IMG/VR virus record: IMGVR_UViG_3300025082_000008
Location: 1-59,582 of that record
From: a virus
DNA: 59,582 bases
Reading direction: 5' to 3' (one strand)
This document shows positions 51,444 to 59,582 of the stretch, piece by piece. Made by a program: the position numbers and the translations under genes. The notes beneath the pieces were generated by a model. The model did not search any database. It was not told where the DNA came from and saw only the letters and a list, made by a program, of their open reading frames with translations. Position 1 is the stretch's first letter; each line of letters begins with the position of its first letter.

Positions 51444-51629
51444 ATGCACCTCGGCATGAATTACACAGAGGTGCGAAATTTACCGATCCGCTATAGAAGG
51501 TGGTTCATAGATAGACTGTTGAAGTATTTTCAGGACAAGAACAATAAGCATAAAAACAGGCAGGAAAAGTCGTCTGAAGGCATCCAGTCATTGTCAAATT
51601 ATGAGGAAATGCTGAACAAGAAATTCTAG
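51444..51629 (+). CDS. Baseplate hub assembly protein (T4 gp51-like), possibly translated by frameshift
   Basis: 61 residues from ATG 51444, but the frame is open upstream to 51375 and adds NWREGFLEEAFQLQ. The sequence HLGMNYTEVRNLPIRYRRWF fits the gp51-type "H-x-x-x-x-Y-x-(D/E)-V-x-x-(L/M)-P-x-x-x-R-(K/R)-(F/W)" pattern of T4-like phages. The upstream in-frame residues look like the normal start of this domain, which supports fusion with the previous gene by frameshifting. The C-terminus is basic. It precedes the tape measure gene. Confidence 0.65.
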   Translation: MHLGMNYTEVRNLPIRYRRWFIDRLLKYFQDKNNKHKNRQEKSSEGIQSLSNYEEMLNKKF

Positions 51630-51674
51630 TGATGCATAAGTATAGATACGTGGAGTAATTTATGAGGTTGTGTA

Positions 51675-54053
51675 ATGCCTGAACCTGTACAAATTGACTG
51701 GACGGGTTTCCCGATGGATCAGTTTGCTGCCGCGCTTGTACAAGCGCAGCAAAGCGGTGCCTCTCCGCCACCGGCTAGCCCGCTCCCTGCACCACCACCT
51801 GGTCAAGGTGGTAGTCCTGTGTCAACTGCTCCGTCGAATGTGTCAGCAGGCGGAGGCGGAGGAAGCTCACTAGACCCGACCGAACAGAAGTCAACGACGA
51901 ACTTTGTTGCAGCTGCAGCTACGTTCGCTGAGGGTCAGGCAGTATTCGCAAGGGACACATTCGACAACTCGATGGCGATAATCGATTCAATCGAAAATAG
52001 TGGTGTGATTGCTTCTTACACACAGATTCAAGATCGCATGGGTTTCTCTGTAGATGCATACGGAAAGCTAAATGAGATCCACAATGAGTTCACGCGATCT
52101 GAGGTTGAAAATTATCAGAAGATGCAACAGCAATACTCTGTGGAAGGTAGCTTGTTATCAAACTTCTATGAATCTGACACTGAGATGCTTAACGACTATG
52201 GGGACTTGCTGTCAAAAATGAATGACCTGAATCATCGTGCGCTAGACTCGTTCGACACAGAAGAGCGCCAGAGAGCGTTAATATTCCAAAAGAACATGGG
52301 TCTGGTCGAGACCGATATTATGGAGCTGATGAACAGGTCATACGCTTTCACAGGTGAGACATCTACAGAGGTTCTTAATAATATAGCAGCGCATGCCAAG
52401 GAGATGTCTGAGCTGACCGGTATAGGCTTCAAGGATCTCTCCCAAGAGATGGCAGGCATACTCACAGACACAGACTTCTTTGGAAAGAAGACAGAAGCAT
52501 TCGCAGCTAGGCTTGGTGCAACATACAGACAGCTGGGAATAGACCTCCAAACAGCAAAGGGCGTCATAGATAAGTTTAGAAGCTTCGACGATGCCGCGAA
52601 GAACATGGGTGATCTCTCTGCTATGTTCGGCATCCAGATGGATGCTATGGAGATGATGTACCTCGCGAACGAGGATGAGGAGGAATTCCTCCATCAGCTG
52701 CGCGGCCAGATGCTAGATCAGGGTATCGATGTCGAGAACATGTCGAACACAAGAATGAGGGCTCTGCAAGATCAATTAGGAATGAGTCGCACACAGCTTG
52801 AGACATTCTTCAGAGACGGAGAGATGGTCGCAGACCAAGCTGACATGGAAGAGGCCTCAAACGCGGCAGCACAGATGGGAATCGAGGAGACAAATACTCT
52901 CGTCGAGAAGCAGGCGCTGGCTGTGAGAAGAAATGCGGAAGAGTGGGGAGCGCTGAACAAACATCACCAAACTTTCAAGAATCTTGACGTTGTCGACGGC
53001 TACGCGGAACTCACTGCTGAAGCTAGTGAGATGTCAGTGCAGATGAACACGTTAAGAGCAGATATTCCTGTCATTACAGATGGTATCATGAGTATCCAAG
53101 ATGCACTTGGCGCTGTATTTTCGCAAACCGGTGAGTACATTGAAGAGGGTGACGGTTTCCTGTTAGACATGCTTGACCCTTCGAAAATTGAGCCGGTCAT
53201 GGGACCTTATCTAGAAAAGATAGAAGGTTCAGCCAAAGAGGGTTGGACCAGGATGACAACAGACGCAGAAGGAGTGTTTGGTGCGGACTCCCTGCCACCA
53301 TGGCTAGAATCTCTTGGTACTGGCCTAGACTGGGTTGCGAATAGTTCAGAGTCACCAGTTCAGAGAATGTCAGCTATAGGTGAGACGATGGCAATAAACC
53401 TCACTGAAGGCTTCAGCTCTACGATCGAGACAGAATTCACTATGTTAATGGAATCAATTCCTGAGATGCTGACAGAGCTCTCTGAGGGTGAGGCTTTCAC
53501 GATTCCCGTCGCTATTGATGTAGCCGCATCAAATGCTGGTGAGGCAGCACCTTTCAATCCGGCTGATCTTCTTAAAGTTGACCCGTCAGCAGCTATAGAT
53601 AAGATACCTGAGAACGTGAGAATAGGATTGGAGTCGATGGAATTCCCAGGTATGAATCTTGAGTCTCTAGACTTAGAGGCTGCGTTGTCAGCTGGGATGT
53701 CAGAATCTGTCGAACAAATATCAACAGCAATTTCTGAGATACCTGGCAGCATTCAGTCAGCAATAGAGACACTTAATGTAGAGAGCCAGAACACAGAAAA
53801 GGTAAATACTGCGTCAATGATAGCTGAGAATATGGAATTCAATAATAGCAAGTCATTTATGCAGCTAGCTGAAGCCCTGAAAACAATGAGCACTGACAAT
53901 AAACTTCTCTTGACAAAAGTGGTCACAGCATTAACAGATAACAGAACAATAGACGTTGACATCTTGTTAGACTCAAATAGTATAGGCAAGGCAATGAAGT
54001 CCTATGAGCCGCAGGGTAGCGGGTCAAGATTTGCAATTCAGGTGGGTGACTAG
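51675..54053 (+). CDS. Tail tape measure protein
   Basis: 792 residues. After a Pro/Gly/Ala-rich N-terminus the protein is almost wholly helical, with long amphipathic stretches (e.g. LLSKMNDLNHRALDSFDTEE, EMSELTGIGFKDLSQEM) and little hydrophobic core. Its position after the hub/chaperone pair and before baseplate genes is the usual tape measure place. It determines tail length and is ejected with the DNA. T4 gp29 (590 residues) is the functional counterpart, and the greater length would predict a longer tail. A GAGG lies 7 bases before the ATG. Confidence 0.75.
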   Translation: MPEPVQIDWTGFPMDQFAAALVQAQQSGASPPPASPLPAPPPGQGGSPVSTAPSNVSAGGGGGSSLDPTEQKSTTNFVAAAATFAEGQAVFARDTFDNSMAIIDSIENSGVIASYTQIQDRMGFSVDAYGKLNEIHNEFTRSEVENYQKMQQQYSVEGSLLSNFYESDTEMLNDYGDLLSKMNDLNHRALDSFDTEERQRALIFQKNMGLVETDIMELMNRSYAFTGETSTEVLNNIAAHAKEMSELTGIGFKDLSQEMAGILTDTDFFGKKTEAFAARLGATYRQLGIDLQTAKGVIDKFRSFDDAAKNMGDLSAMFGIQMDAMEMMYLANEDEEEFLHQLRGQMLDQGIDVENMSNTRMRALQDQLGMSRTQLETFFRDGEMVADQADMEEASNAAAQMGIEETNTLVEKQALAVRRNAEEWGALNKHHQTFKNLDVVDGYAELTAEASEMSVQMNTLRADIPVITDGIMSIQDALGAVFSQTGEYIEEGDGFLLDMLDPSKIEPVMGPYLEKIEGSAKEGWTRMTTDAEGVFGADSLPPWLESLGTGLDWVANSSESPVQRMSAIGETMAINLTEGFSSTIETEFTMLMESIPEMLTELSEGEAFTIPVAIDVAASNAGEAAPFNPADLLKVDPSAAIDKIPENVRIGLESMEFPGMNLESLDLEAALSAGMSESVEQISTAISEIPGSIQSAIETLNVESQNTEKVNTASMIAENMEFNNSKSFMQLAEALKTMSTDNKLLLTKVVTALTDNRTIDVDILLDSNSIGKAMKSYEPQGSGSRFAIQVGD

Positions 54054-54055
54054 AG

Positions 54056-54304
54056 ATGTCAGAGCTAGACAACATTAAAGACATGTTAAATGACTATAGA
54101 AATAGTGTTAAGCAAGACTTTACTAATGATGAGTTAACTGAGATAGATAATTACATGTCAAAGATCTTGGATGACATCACACCAATTGTTACGTTAATAG
54201 AGGCGATAGGCTCAAATGAAGAGTCACTGTGTGATATGAAACTGTACTTAGATAATGTTATACGCGAGGAAAAATGGCTAGAGAAACTCTTAAAGACTTC
54301 CTGA
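54056..54304 (+). CDS. Small acidic helical protein
   Basis: 82 residues, starting 2 bases after the tape measure stop. Acidic and helical (LDNIKDMLNDYRNSVKQD, IDNYMSKILDDITPIVTLIE), ending in a basic segment. It overlaps the following gene by 31 bases, so the two are probably coupled. It may be a tape measure or baseplate chaperone by position. No family was recognised. Confidence 0.55.
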   Translation: MSELDNIKDMLNDYRNSVKQDFTNDELTEIDNYMSKILDDITPIVTLIEAIGSNEESLCDMKLYLDNVIREEKWLEKLLKTS

Positions 54305-57300
54305 GCTCAATAGGCATTGCTGCAGACAGTATCACGTATACTCTCAAGGAAGGCGGCGGCCCTGACGGATTAGGTATTGATCCAAACACAAACATGGAGC
54401 TTCTCGATCTCATCAATGAGACACAGGGGCTGTTAGGTGATTACTTGAATCACATCGTCGGAAATAGTACAAATGCATATAAGATACTACCTGGAAATGA
54501 GCAGGCCTCGCCTACAAGGAGAGGTGACTCGCTCACGCTAGCAGAGGAACAGGGCGCAGAGGATGTGTTTGTTGAGCAAGGAACAGAGCTCGCAGCTAAG
54601 CTGAATGAGTATAGCAATAGTAGAAAATTTAATGAGTCAGGTACTCCTCTATCAGATCTGATCGATAAGACAGGAAACACTAGCAATTTTCATGAAAATT
54701 TAAGTGATATACAAGGAAGAACAGCAAATAAGACAGGAGAAACGTTGATCAATCCCAGCGGAGAAGTTAACGACATAGTTCAAGCGACACAGAACATGTT
54801 TCTGAATAATAATAGGTTCGCAAATGTGGGTAATAAGGATAGAGATGCCTTCACTGTGAAACCACAGAATATCAAGGAGTTCGAGGACTTTGCTAATAAT
54901 AGGGGAACGCTGAATCCCCAGATTAATTTTGGGTTATACGATAAAAGCTACTACAAGACATCGTTCAGTAAACTACGAAGCATAGGCGCATCTCTTCTTC
55001 TCAAGTCAACAGGATTCGTTAACACAGCTGCTCCTGGGGATGACACAACAGCAGAGCTTATAGTCTCCGGGCAGGAAACTGGAGTAGCAGACGGATCAAT
55101 AACTTCAGTGAACGTAAGTGACACAGGCTATGTCCAGAAGGATGTGTCGTTGTTACGAGCAAAGAATGCGTCAGGATTCCCAGCTGATGCCACAGGCGAG
55201 TCAATTCGAGCCGGCACCGGCGAGTTCTTGTCGCACGACCCAGATGCTGTTAACGCTAAGAGTTTTGGAGCAACGTATAACAGTGTCATGACATTTTCTA
55301 GCCAGAATAGAAAAGTTCATAAGATCCAAGCTGCGTTGAGTGTGATAACGTTAAAGGCAGTTGCCAAGTCGTTCTTTGACACATTTAAAGAGTATCTTAA
55401 GACAGAGGATGCAAAAGCATTAGAGGCTTCAACTGATGACTTCTTACAGAGGCATGATAGGACATATGTGGGTCTCCACGTGTTAGGTCAGTCGAGAAAG
55501 CTTTCATCATTATTACTTGATGCAAATATATTCGCGAACGTGCTGACACCGACTTCATATCCGTATAGTAACTGTGTTGACAGGGGTATTGAGATAATGT
55601 TCAGCACTGAGGATTCTCCTGAGAAAGTGTCAGATCATCAATCATTCGCACAGTCACCTGGGTTCTGGATGGCTGTGTCGAACTCTGTGCTAAAGACATA
55701 TGACAATATTGTAAATAGGGTAAATCAGATAGATACAGCATCATTTTCAGGAAAAGAGATTCTTATTATCATAAAGGACATTATTGATGAGAATAACTTT
55801 ATGAGATTCCTTAATGTTATGGCTGTCATTGGAGACGTGAGTCTGCAGAGTACAAACTCAGTTGTCGGCGAGACAGATCCGAGTAAAGTCACACATCACC
55901 GAGATGTTGACTCTTTAGCGGATAAGCCTGGTAATAGGGTTGGAAAGAGCAGAAAAGCTGTGCCAAAAGGAGAGCACTCATTCATTGACATAAAAGCAAG
56001 TATAAGCGGTGAAGAGACGCTAGCGTGGGAGCAAAGTGCCACACCCTCTCTGTACTTGCTTCCTGTTAATATGATAAGGGCTGCAAACTTGCTTAACAAC
56101 TCCGTCCGCGGCGCGTCACCGATGAGAGGCATGTTAGGTAGTAGGATGGCTAGAAATACCTACTTCTCTCTTGACGTTGACGGGACGTTCAATAGAATAC
56201 CGAATAGGGTTGTCAAGATAATGGAAAATAAGTTAGAGGCAGAGTACGTTCCGTTTTACATGCATGATCTAAGAACAAATGAGATACTTTCATTCCACGC
56301 ATTCTTGACTGGGCTGTCTGACAGTATAAACCCTTCATACAACTCAGTCTCCGGATACGGCAGGCTAGATCCAGTACAGATCTACCAGAGCACAACTAGA
56401 CAACTACAGGTCGGATTTACTGTCTACGCGACAAATAGAGAAGATTTTGATGAGATGTGGTTCAAGATCAATAAATTCATGACACTTCTGTATCCGCAGT
56501 GGACACAAGGAACTATGGTTGACAACGGTGCTGGTAATTTTTATCAACCATTCAGTCAAGTTATAGGTCCGTCACCGATAGTCAGGTTGAGAGTGGGTGA
56601 TGTCATCAAGTCAAATTACTCCAGATTCGCTCTTGCAAGAGTGTTTGGAATAGGTGATAAAGAGGTTGTAGCCAGGCCTGCTGACAACTCATCATTTTTC
56701 AGCTTTCTAACGAATAGTATCGATGGTGAAGTCCAGGGTGTCATGAATTTAATTCGTGATATCACAACACTTATCTGGGTCGCTATTTTTGGTAGCCCTA
56801 TTGGTCTAGTTGAGGCTGCAGCATCGTTAATACCGGAGAAACCTGGTCTTGCTGGAACTACTAAGCGTCTAGGCACAGATGCTGCTGTTAGTGGATTATC
56901 CTCAATTCTAACTAATGGATTCGCTAATCCCCTTATCGTTGGTAACGTTCTGAAAGATCTACGAGATCCTAACGTCTACTCTGGGGCCGGCCTAAGTAAG
57001 GCGATATTTCAAACGATAATAATCAAGCCAAATAATAATTCCGGTTACTGGTCGCCTGATGACAATAAGACATATTTCACTTCCACAAGAATGATAGGAA
57101 AAGTGATGGGTCAAGAAAAAGAGGGCAAAAAAGTTGTGTATAAGGTGCTTGTTTCAGATTCAGCATCAGTGATCAACGGAACGCATCTACACGTAGCCCA
57201 CGCTGACATCCTCGTAGACCCAGGCCCGCTTTTTTCAACATCAATTGCCGGTGCAGCTATGATGATCGGTGGCCTTGACTTTGCCGGTATGCTTGATTCA

Positions 57301-57762
57301 CTACTCGGTCCTGTAATTCAGCAGAAGGTACCAGCAGGTGCACAGGGCGCTGCTAATGCGGGATATAATCTCCTGAGAATGCTAATCGCGAACCCTGAGT
57401 CACACTTCATGGATCCTGCAAATAACCCGTTCACAAGGGCATTTGACACAACAAAGGGCCGCGGCCTAGCAGGCGTGATTTCAGGTGTTAGCATTGACTG
57501 GTTGAGCGATTTCCCGTGGGAGACAGATTTTAATGCGCGAGCACCTATTGGCGCCAATATATCATTCAGCTTTGACGTGATACATGATATCCCACCAGGC
57601 TTAGATCACAGTGGGTACAACAGAGCACCGCTTTATAATGTGGGAGAGATCATGCATAATATTGCAGGTGACCCATACGGTGACGACGGTGTCCTTGGCC
57701 AGGCAGCATTCACAGCCGGATCAACAATTAAAGTTCTTGGTGACAAGAAAGGTAAGAAATAA
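54274..57762 (+). CDS. Large baseplate protein, possible tube cap/initiator
   Basis: 1162 residues from an ATG in the previous gene's tail with GAGGA in front. A notable segment YGRLDPVQIYQSTTRQLQVG, followed by FTVYATNREDFDEMWFKINK, resembles the tail-tube initiator or baseplate cap proteins of many contractile phages (P-V-x-x-Y-x-x-T-x-R-x-(I/L)-x-(V/F)-x-F). Hydrophobic Ala/Gly segments occur in the C-terminal third (e.g. LTNSIDGEVQGVMNLI, IAGAAMMIGGLDFAGMLDSL). Placed between the tape measure and the LysM-like protein. Precise counterpart (gp48 or gp54-like) is uncertain. Confidence 0.55.
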   Translation: MARETLKDFLSSIGIAADSITYTLKEGGGPDGLGIDPNTNMELLDLINETQGLLGDYLNHIVGNSTNAYKILPGNEQASPTRRGDSLTLAEEQGAEDVFVEQGTELAAKLNEYSNSRKFNESGTPLSDLIDKTGNTSNFHENLSDIQGRTANKTGETLINPSGEVNDIVQATQNMFLNNNRFANVGNKDRDAFTVKPQNIKEFEDFANNRGTLNPQINFGLYDKSYYKTSFSKLRSIGASLLLKSTGFVNTAAPGDDTTAELIVSGQETGVADGSITSVNVSDTGYVQKDVSLLRAKNASGFPADATGESIRAGTGEFLSHDPDAVNAKSFGATYNSVMTFSSQNRKVHKIQAALSVITLKAVAKSFFDTFKEYLKTEDAKALEASTDDFLQRHDRTYVGLHVLGQSRKLSSLLLDANIFANVLTPTSYPYSNCVDRGIEIMFSTEDSPEKVSDHQSFAQSPGFWMAVSNSVLKTYDNIVNRVNQIDTASFSGKEILIIIKDIIDENNFMRFLNVMAVIGDVSLQSTNSVVGETDPSKVTHHRDVDSLADKPGNRVGKSRKAVPKGEHSFIDIKASISGEETLAWEQSATPSLYLLPVNMIRAANLLNNSVRGASPMRGMLGSRMARNTYFSLDVDGTFNRIPNRVVKIMENKLEAEYVPFYMHDLRTNEILSFHAFLTGLSDSINPSYNSVSGYGRLDPVQIYQSTTRQLQVGFTVYATNREDFDEMWFKINKFMTLLYPQWTQGTMVDNGAGNFYQPFSQVIGPSPIVRLRVGDVIKSNYSRFALARVFGIGDKEVVARPADNSSFFSFLTNSIDGEVQGVMNLIRDITTLIWVAIFGSPIGLVEAAASLIPEKPGLAGTTKRLGTDAAVSGLSSILTNGFANPLIVGNVLKDLRDPNVYSGAGLSKAIFQTIIIKPNNNSGYWSPDDNKTYFTSTRMIGKVMGQEKEGKKVVYKVLVSDSASVINGTHLHVAHADILVDPGPLFSTSIAGAAMMIGGLDFAGMLDSLLGPVIQQKVPAGAQGAANAGYNLLRMLIANPESHFMDPANNPFTRAFDTTKGRGLAGVISGVSIDWLSDFPWETDFNARAPIGANISFSFDVIHDIPPGLDHSGYNRAPLYNVGEIMHNIAGDPYGDDGVLGQAAFTAGSTIKVLGDKKGKK

Positions 57763-58058
57763 TGGCTTTATCAAGATACACATTTTCGAAAAGGACGCAC
57801 GGCGGCAAGGTGATAGAACCTAGTAAAGCAAGCTATAGGATATACCACGCAGTGCAGACTGGAACAATCCAAACATCATCTAGAATCTTAGAAGAGGGGG
57901 AACGCCTAGACCAGATAGCAGGGGTGGTATACGGTGACGGCACGTTATGGTGGGTCATAGCAGCTGCTAGTGGAATCGGTTGGACAATTCAAGTTCCTCC
58001 CGGAACACAATTAAGGATACCAATCGACCCTGGCCAGGCGTTCACACTGTTATCATGA
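57762..58058 (+). CDS. LysM-like baseplate wedge protein (T4 gp53-like)
   Basis: 98 residues; the ATG overlaps the previous stop. The core EEGERLDQIAGVVYGDGTLW and WVIAAASGIGWTIQVPPGTQ, followed by LRIPIDP, is the LysM-like fold used in phage baseplates (P2 gpX, and the LysM-like region of T4 gp53). It would connect the tail hub or wedge parts. Its TGA overlaps the start of the next gene (ATGA). Confidence 0.75.
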   Translation: MALSRYTFSKRTHGGKVIEPSKASYRIYHAVQTGTIQTSSRILEEGERLDQIAGVVYGDGTLWWVIAAASGIGWTIQVPPGTQLRIPIDPGQAFTLLS

Positions 58059-59582
58059 GTAGTAATAGAGTCAGAAACTATAATATGAGCTACGAGCTTC
58101 TTCTAGACGCCATTAATGAGTTTGAGGGGTTCATAACAGGAGGAGGCCTGAATAACCAGCTCTTCGCGTATGGAATGGGCACAGATGTGTTCGGAACGCG
58201 GATGGAGGCGTTAACAAACTCAGAGGTGTCAGCTGAGGAGGCTATTTTCAAGGAGATAGGTACGAGGATCCTCGACAGGACAACAGGCGCGTTCTTCACT
58301 TTTGATGTGACGACAGGAAAAGCTGTTAAGAAGCTTCCCATTCCTGATAACATACAGAAGTATATAGAGATATATCACACAAATGTGGATATGGGTGCAT
58401 TTGAGACAACGTACGAGAGAGATGTGTTCAATAGAGCACACTACACAGATAAGATAGAAGAGTCTGAAATTTCAACTTCTGCTATGGCTGTTAGCACAAC
58501 AGACGCAGTCAGTCTTCATGCATGTATGGCGTCGATGCACCGCGAATCGCTTAGTAGGGCACCAAAGGCGCCAGATGATGACACAACCACAAAAGAGGGT
58601 AAGGATGAAGAAGCCAGGGCCATTTTCACTCATAACATTACAAATTTAGCTGATATCACGTGGGAAAGTCCTCTAACAAATCTATACGATGTGTCAGATC
58701 CACACAGGTACAGCACACCAAGTCTTGCAGCTTACGTGATGAAACACTCAAAACTTAATATGAGTTCAAAGAGGTCAAATCACTCATCTGTATTCTTTAA
58801 TGCGATAACGCCTCTTGAGATGTCACGTTGCTCACCATATATAAATCTTATTATAACTACACAGAAAATGAATCAGAACAAAATGTATAATAAGCTAAGC
58901 AACGTTGCGTTCATGAAATTCCTAAAGAAAGGTACTGGAGACGACTTTGTCCTCGACGAGGCTATCCTCGGCGGAGATTTGTATAAGCCTACGAGCGCAG
59001 ACGGCCCGCCTGATTTTTTTGAGATGCAAGATACAAATTTAAAGATAGATCACGGTTACATGGACATCTTCACAGCGCCACAGATGATGGCGAACGCGAA
59101 CATCAACGGTGCTGGGTCATTCGACTATCTCATGAAGGATGCTGGAAACCCATTTAACGTGTCACCTGTCCTTGATCCAATAGCACCGTTCTTGACGCTG
59201 AACTCCTTAATTGTATCAATTTCTGGAGCGGGATACGGAATCATGGCCTCTAAGGTGGCCTCTTTGAAACTGACACTCCACGACAGGAGTAGATTAAAAG
59301 ACCTAGCACCCCTTCTTGCCACAGACCAGTTCGCCACGACAAAGATAAGGGTTGAGTACGGATGGACACATCCAGACGCAGGGCCCACATCAAATAACAC
59401 TTTGGGGAATTATCTGGATGCGTTACGTGATGTAGGAATGTACACAGTCCACGGTTCAGACTATAACTTCGGTGGCGGAAATACAGTTGACATCAATATC
59501 AAACTTGCGTGCTCTGGGATCAATGAGTCCAAGACTATTCCAGCTGCATGTGGCATACACTCTCCCATGTTCATATTTAAGG
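58055..59582 (+). CDS. Large baseplate/hub protein, N-terminal part (cut by window end)
   Basis: The frame opens with an ATG overlapping the previous stop (ATGA) and stays open to the last base (509 codons seen). Segments: SYELLLDAINEFEGFITGGG near the start, and later SISGAGYGIMASKVASLKLT, LHDRSRLKDLAPLLATDQFA and TKIRVEYGWTHPDA. The "L-x-D-x-x-x-(L/F)...V-x-(Y/F)-G-(W/Y)" wording is typical of baseplate hub proteins with gp27-like or gp44-like beta domains. It follows the LysM-like gene, as hub genes often do. The C-terminal part, which might carry a puncturing or enzymatic domain, is outside the window. Confidence 0.65.
   Translation, partial: MSSNRVRNYNMSYELLLDAINEFEGFITGGGLNNQLFAYGMGTDVFGTRMEALTNSEVSAEEAIFKEIGTRILDRTTGAFFTFDVTTGKAVKKLPIPDNIQKYIEIYHTNVDMGAFETTYERDVFNRAHYTDKIEESEISTSAMAVSTTDAVSLHACMASMHRESLSRAPKAPDDDTTTKEGKDEEARAIFTHNITNLADITWESPLTNLYDVSDPHRYSTPSLAAYVMKHSKLNMSSKRSNHSSVFFNAITPLEMSRCSPYINLIITTQKMNQNKMYNKLSNVAFMKFLKKGTGDDFVLDEAILGGDLYKPTSADGPPDFFEMQDTNLKIDHGYMDIFTAPQMMANANINGAGSFDYLMKDAGNPFNVSPVLDPIAPFLTLNSLIVSISGAGYGIMASKVASLKLTLHDRSRLKDLAPLLATDQFATTKIRVEYGWTHPDAGPTSNNTLGNYLDALRDVGMYTVHGSDYNFGGGNTVDINIKLACSGINESKTIPAACGIHSPMFIFK

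Noticed and set aside
1-59582. tRNA genes, CRISPR arrays, insertion sequences, integrase or attachment sites
   Set aside because: None was seen: gaps are short (all under ~160 bases), contain no cloverleaf or regular repeats, and no transposase or recombinase motif was recognised.

Overview
The window is a contiguous piece of a large tailed-phage genome with a contractile tail (myovirus). It carries a T4-like ("far-T4") head, packaging and tail cassette: TerL, portal, prohead protease, scaffold, major capsid protein, neck proteins, two sheath paralogs, tail tube, hub and chaperone proteins, tape measure and baseplate genes. Genes are tightly packed with many 1-4 base overlaps. Composition is moderately AT-rich, roughly 40% GC by eye. 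No host gene, tRNA, integrase or CRISPR was seen, and both window ends cut through genes. The host cannot be read from the sequence; the protein styles resemble those of aquatic myoviruses, which is an inference.

Layout. (1) 1-15979: eight large virion or adhesin-like structural proteins, with fibronectin-III-like and LamG-like folds in several. (2) 15980-25872: a nucleic-acid and host-interaction block: RuvC-like resolvase, short CHC2/TOPRIM primase, a fused PAP2-phosphatase/Fic protein, an SH3-like small protein, a MoxR-type AAA+ ATPase with a metallopeptidase/VWA partner, a fused gp47-gp46 (SbcD-SbcC) recombination nuclease and small zinc proteins. (3) 25872-36457: packaging and head genes (TerL, portal, protease, small basic or acidic proteins, scaffold, major capsid protein), closed by a strong terminator. 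(4) 36515-40200: small genes with their own promoters: a secreted protein, dUTPase, the only minus-strand gene (a membrane HExxH protein), a possible capsid decoration protein and a protein with a RecA-like N-terminal motif. (5) 40287-59582: neck, tail terminator, two sheaths, tube, hub/chaperone pair with a probable programmed frameshift, tape measure, and baseplate cap, LysM-like and hub proteins.

How it works together. Regions 3 and 5 make and fill the virion. Region 2 supplies recombination, repair and DNA-branch resolution, and an unusual Fic/PAP2 enzyme that probably acts on host molecules. A recurring promoter, GTG(C/T)A(A/C)-type -35, exactly 16 bases, then TATAATAT, precedes several region 2 and 4 genes and suggests a shared transcription class.

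Most notable: the PAP2-Fic fusion, the shared promoter family, a T7 slippery run that would join the gp26-like and gp51-like proteins by a -2/+1 shift, a single-chain SbcD-SbcC, two diverged sheaths, one with an inserted domain, an internal start in the scaffold gene, and a recurrent short terminal helix motif on five small proteins.
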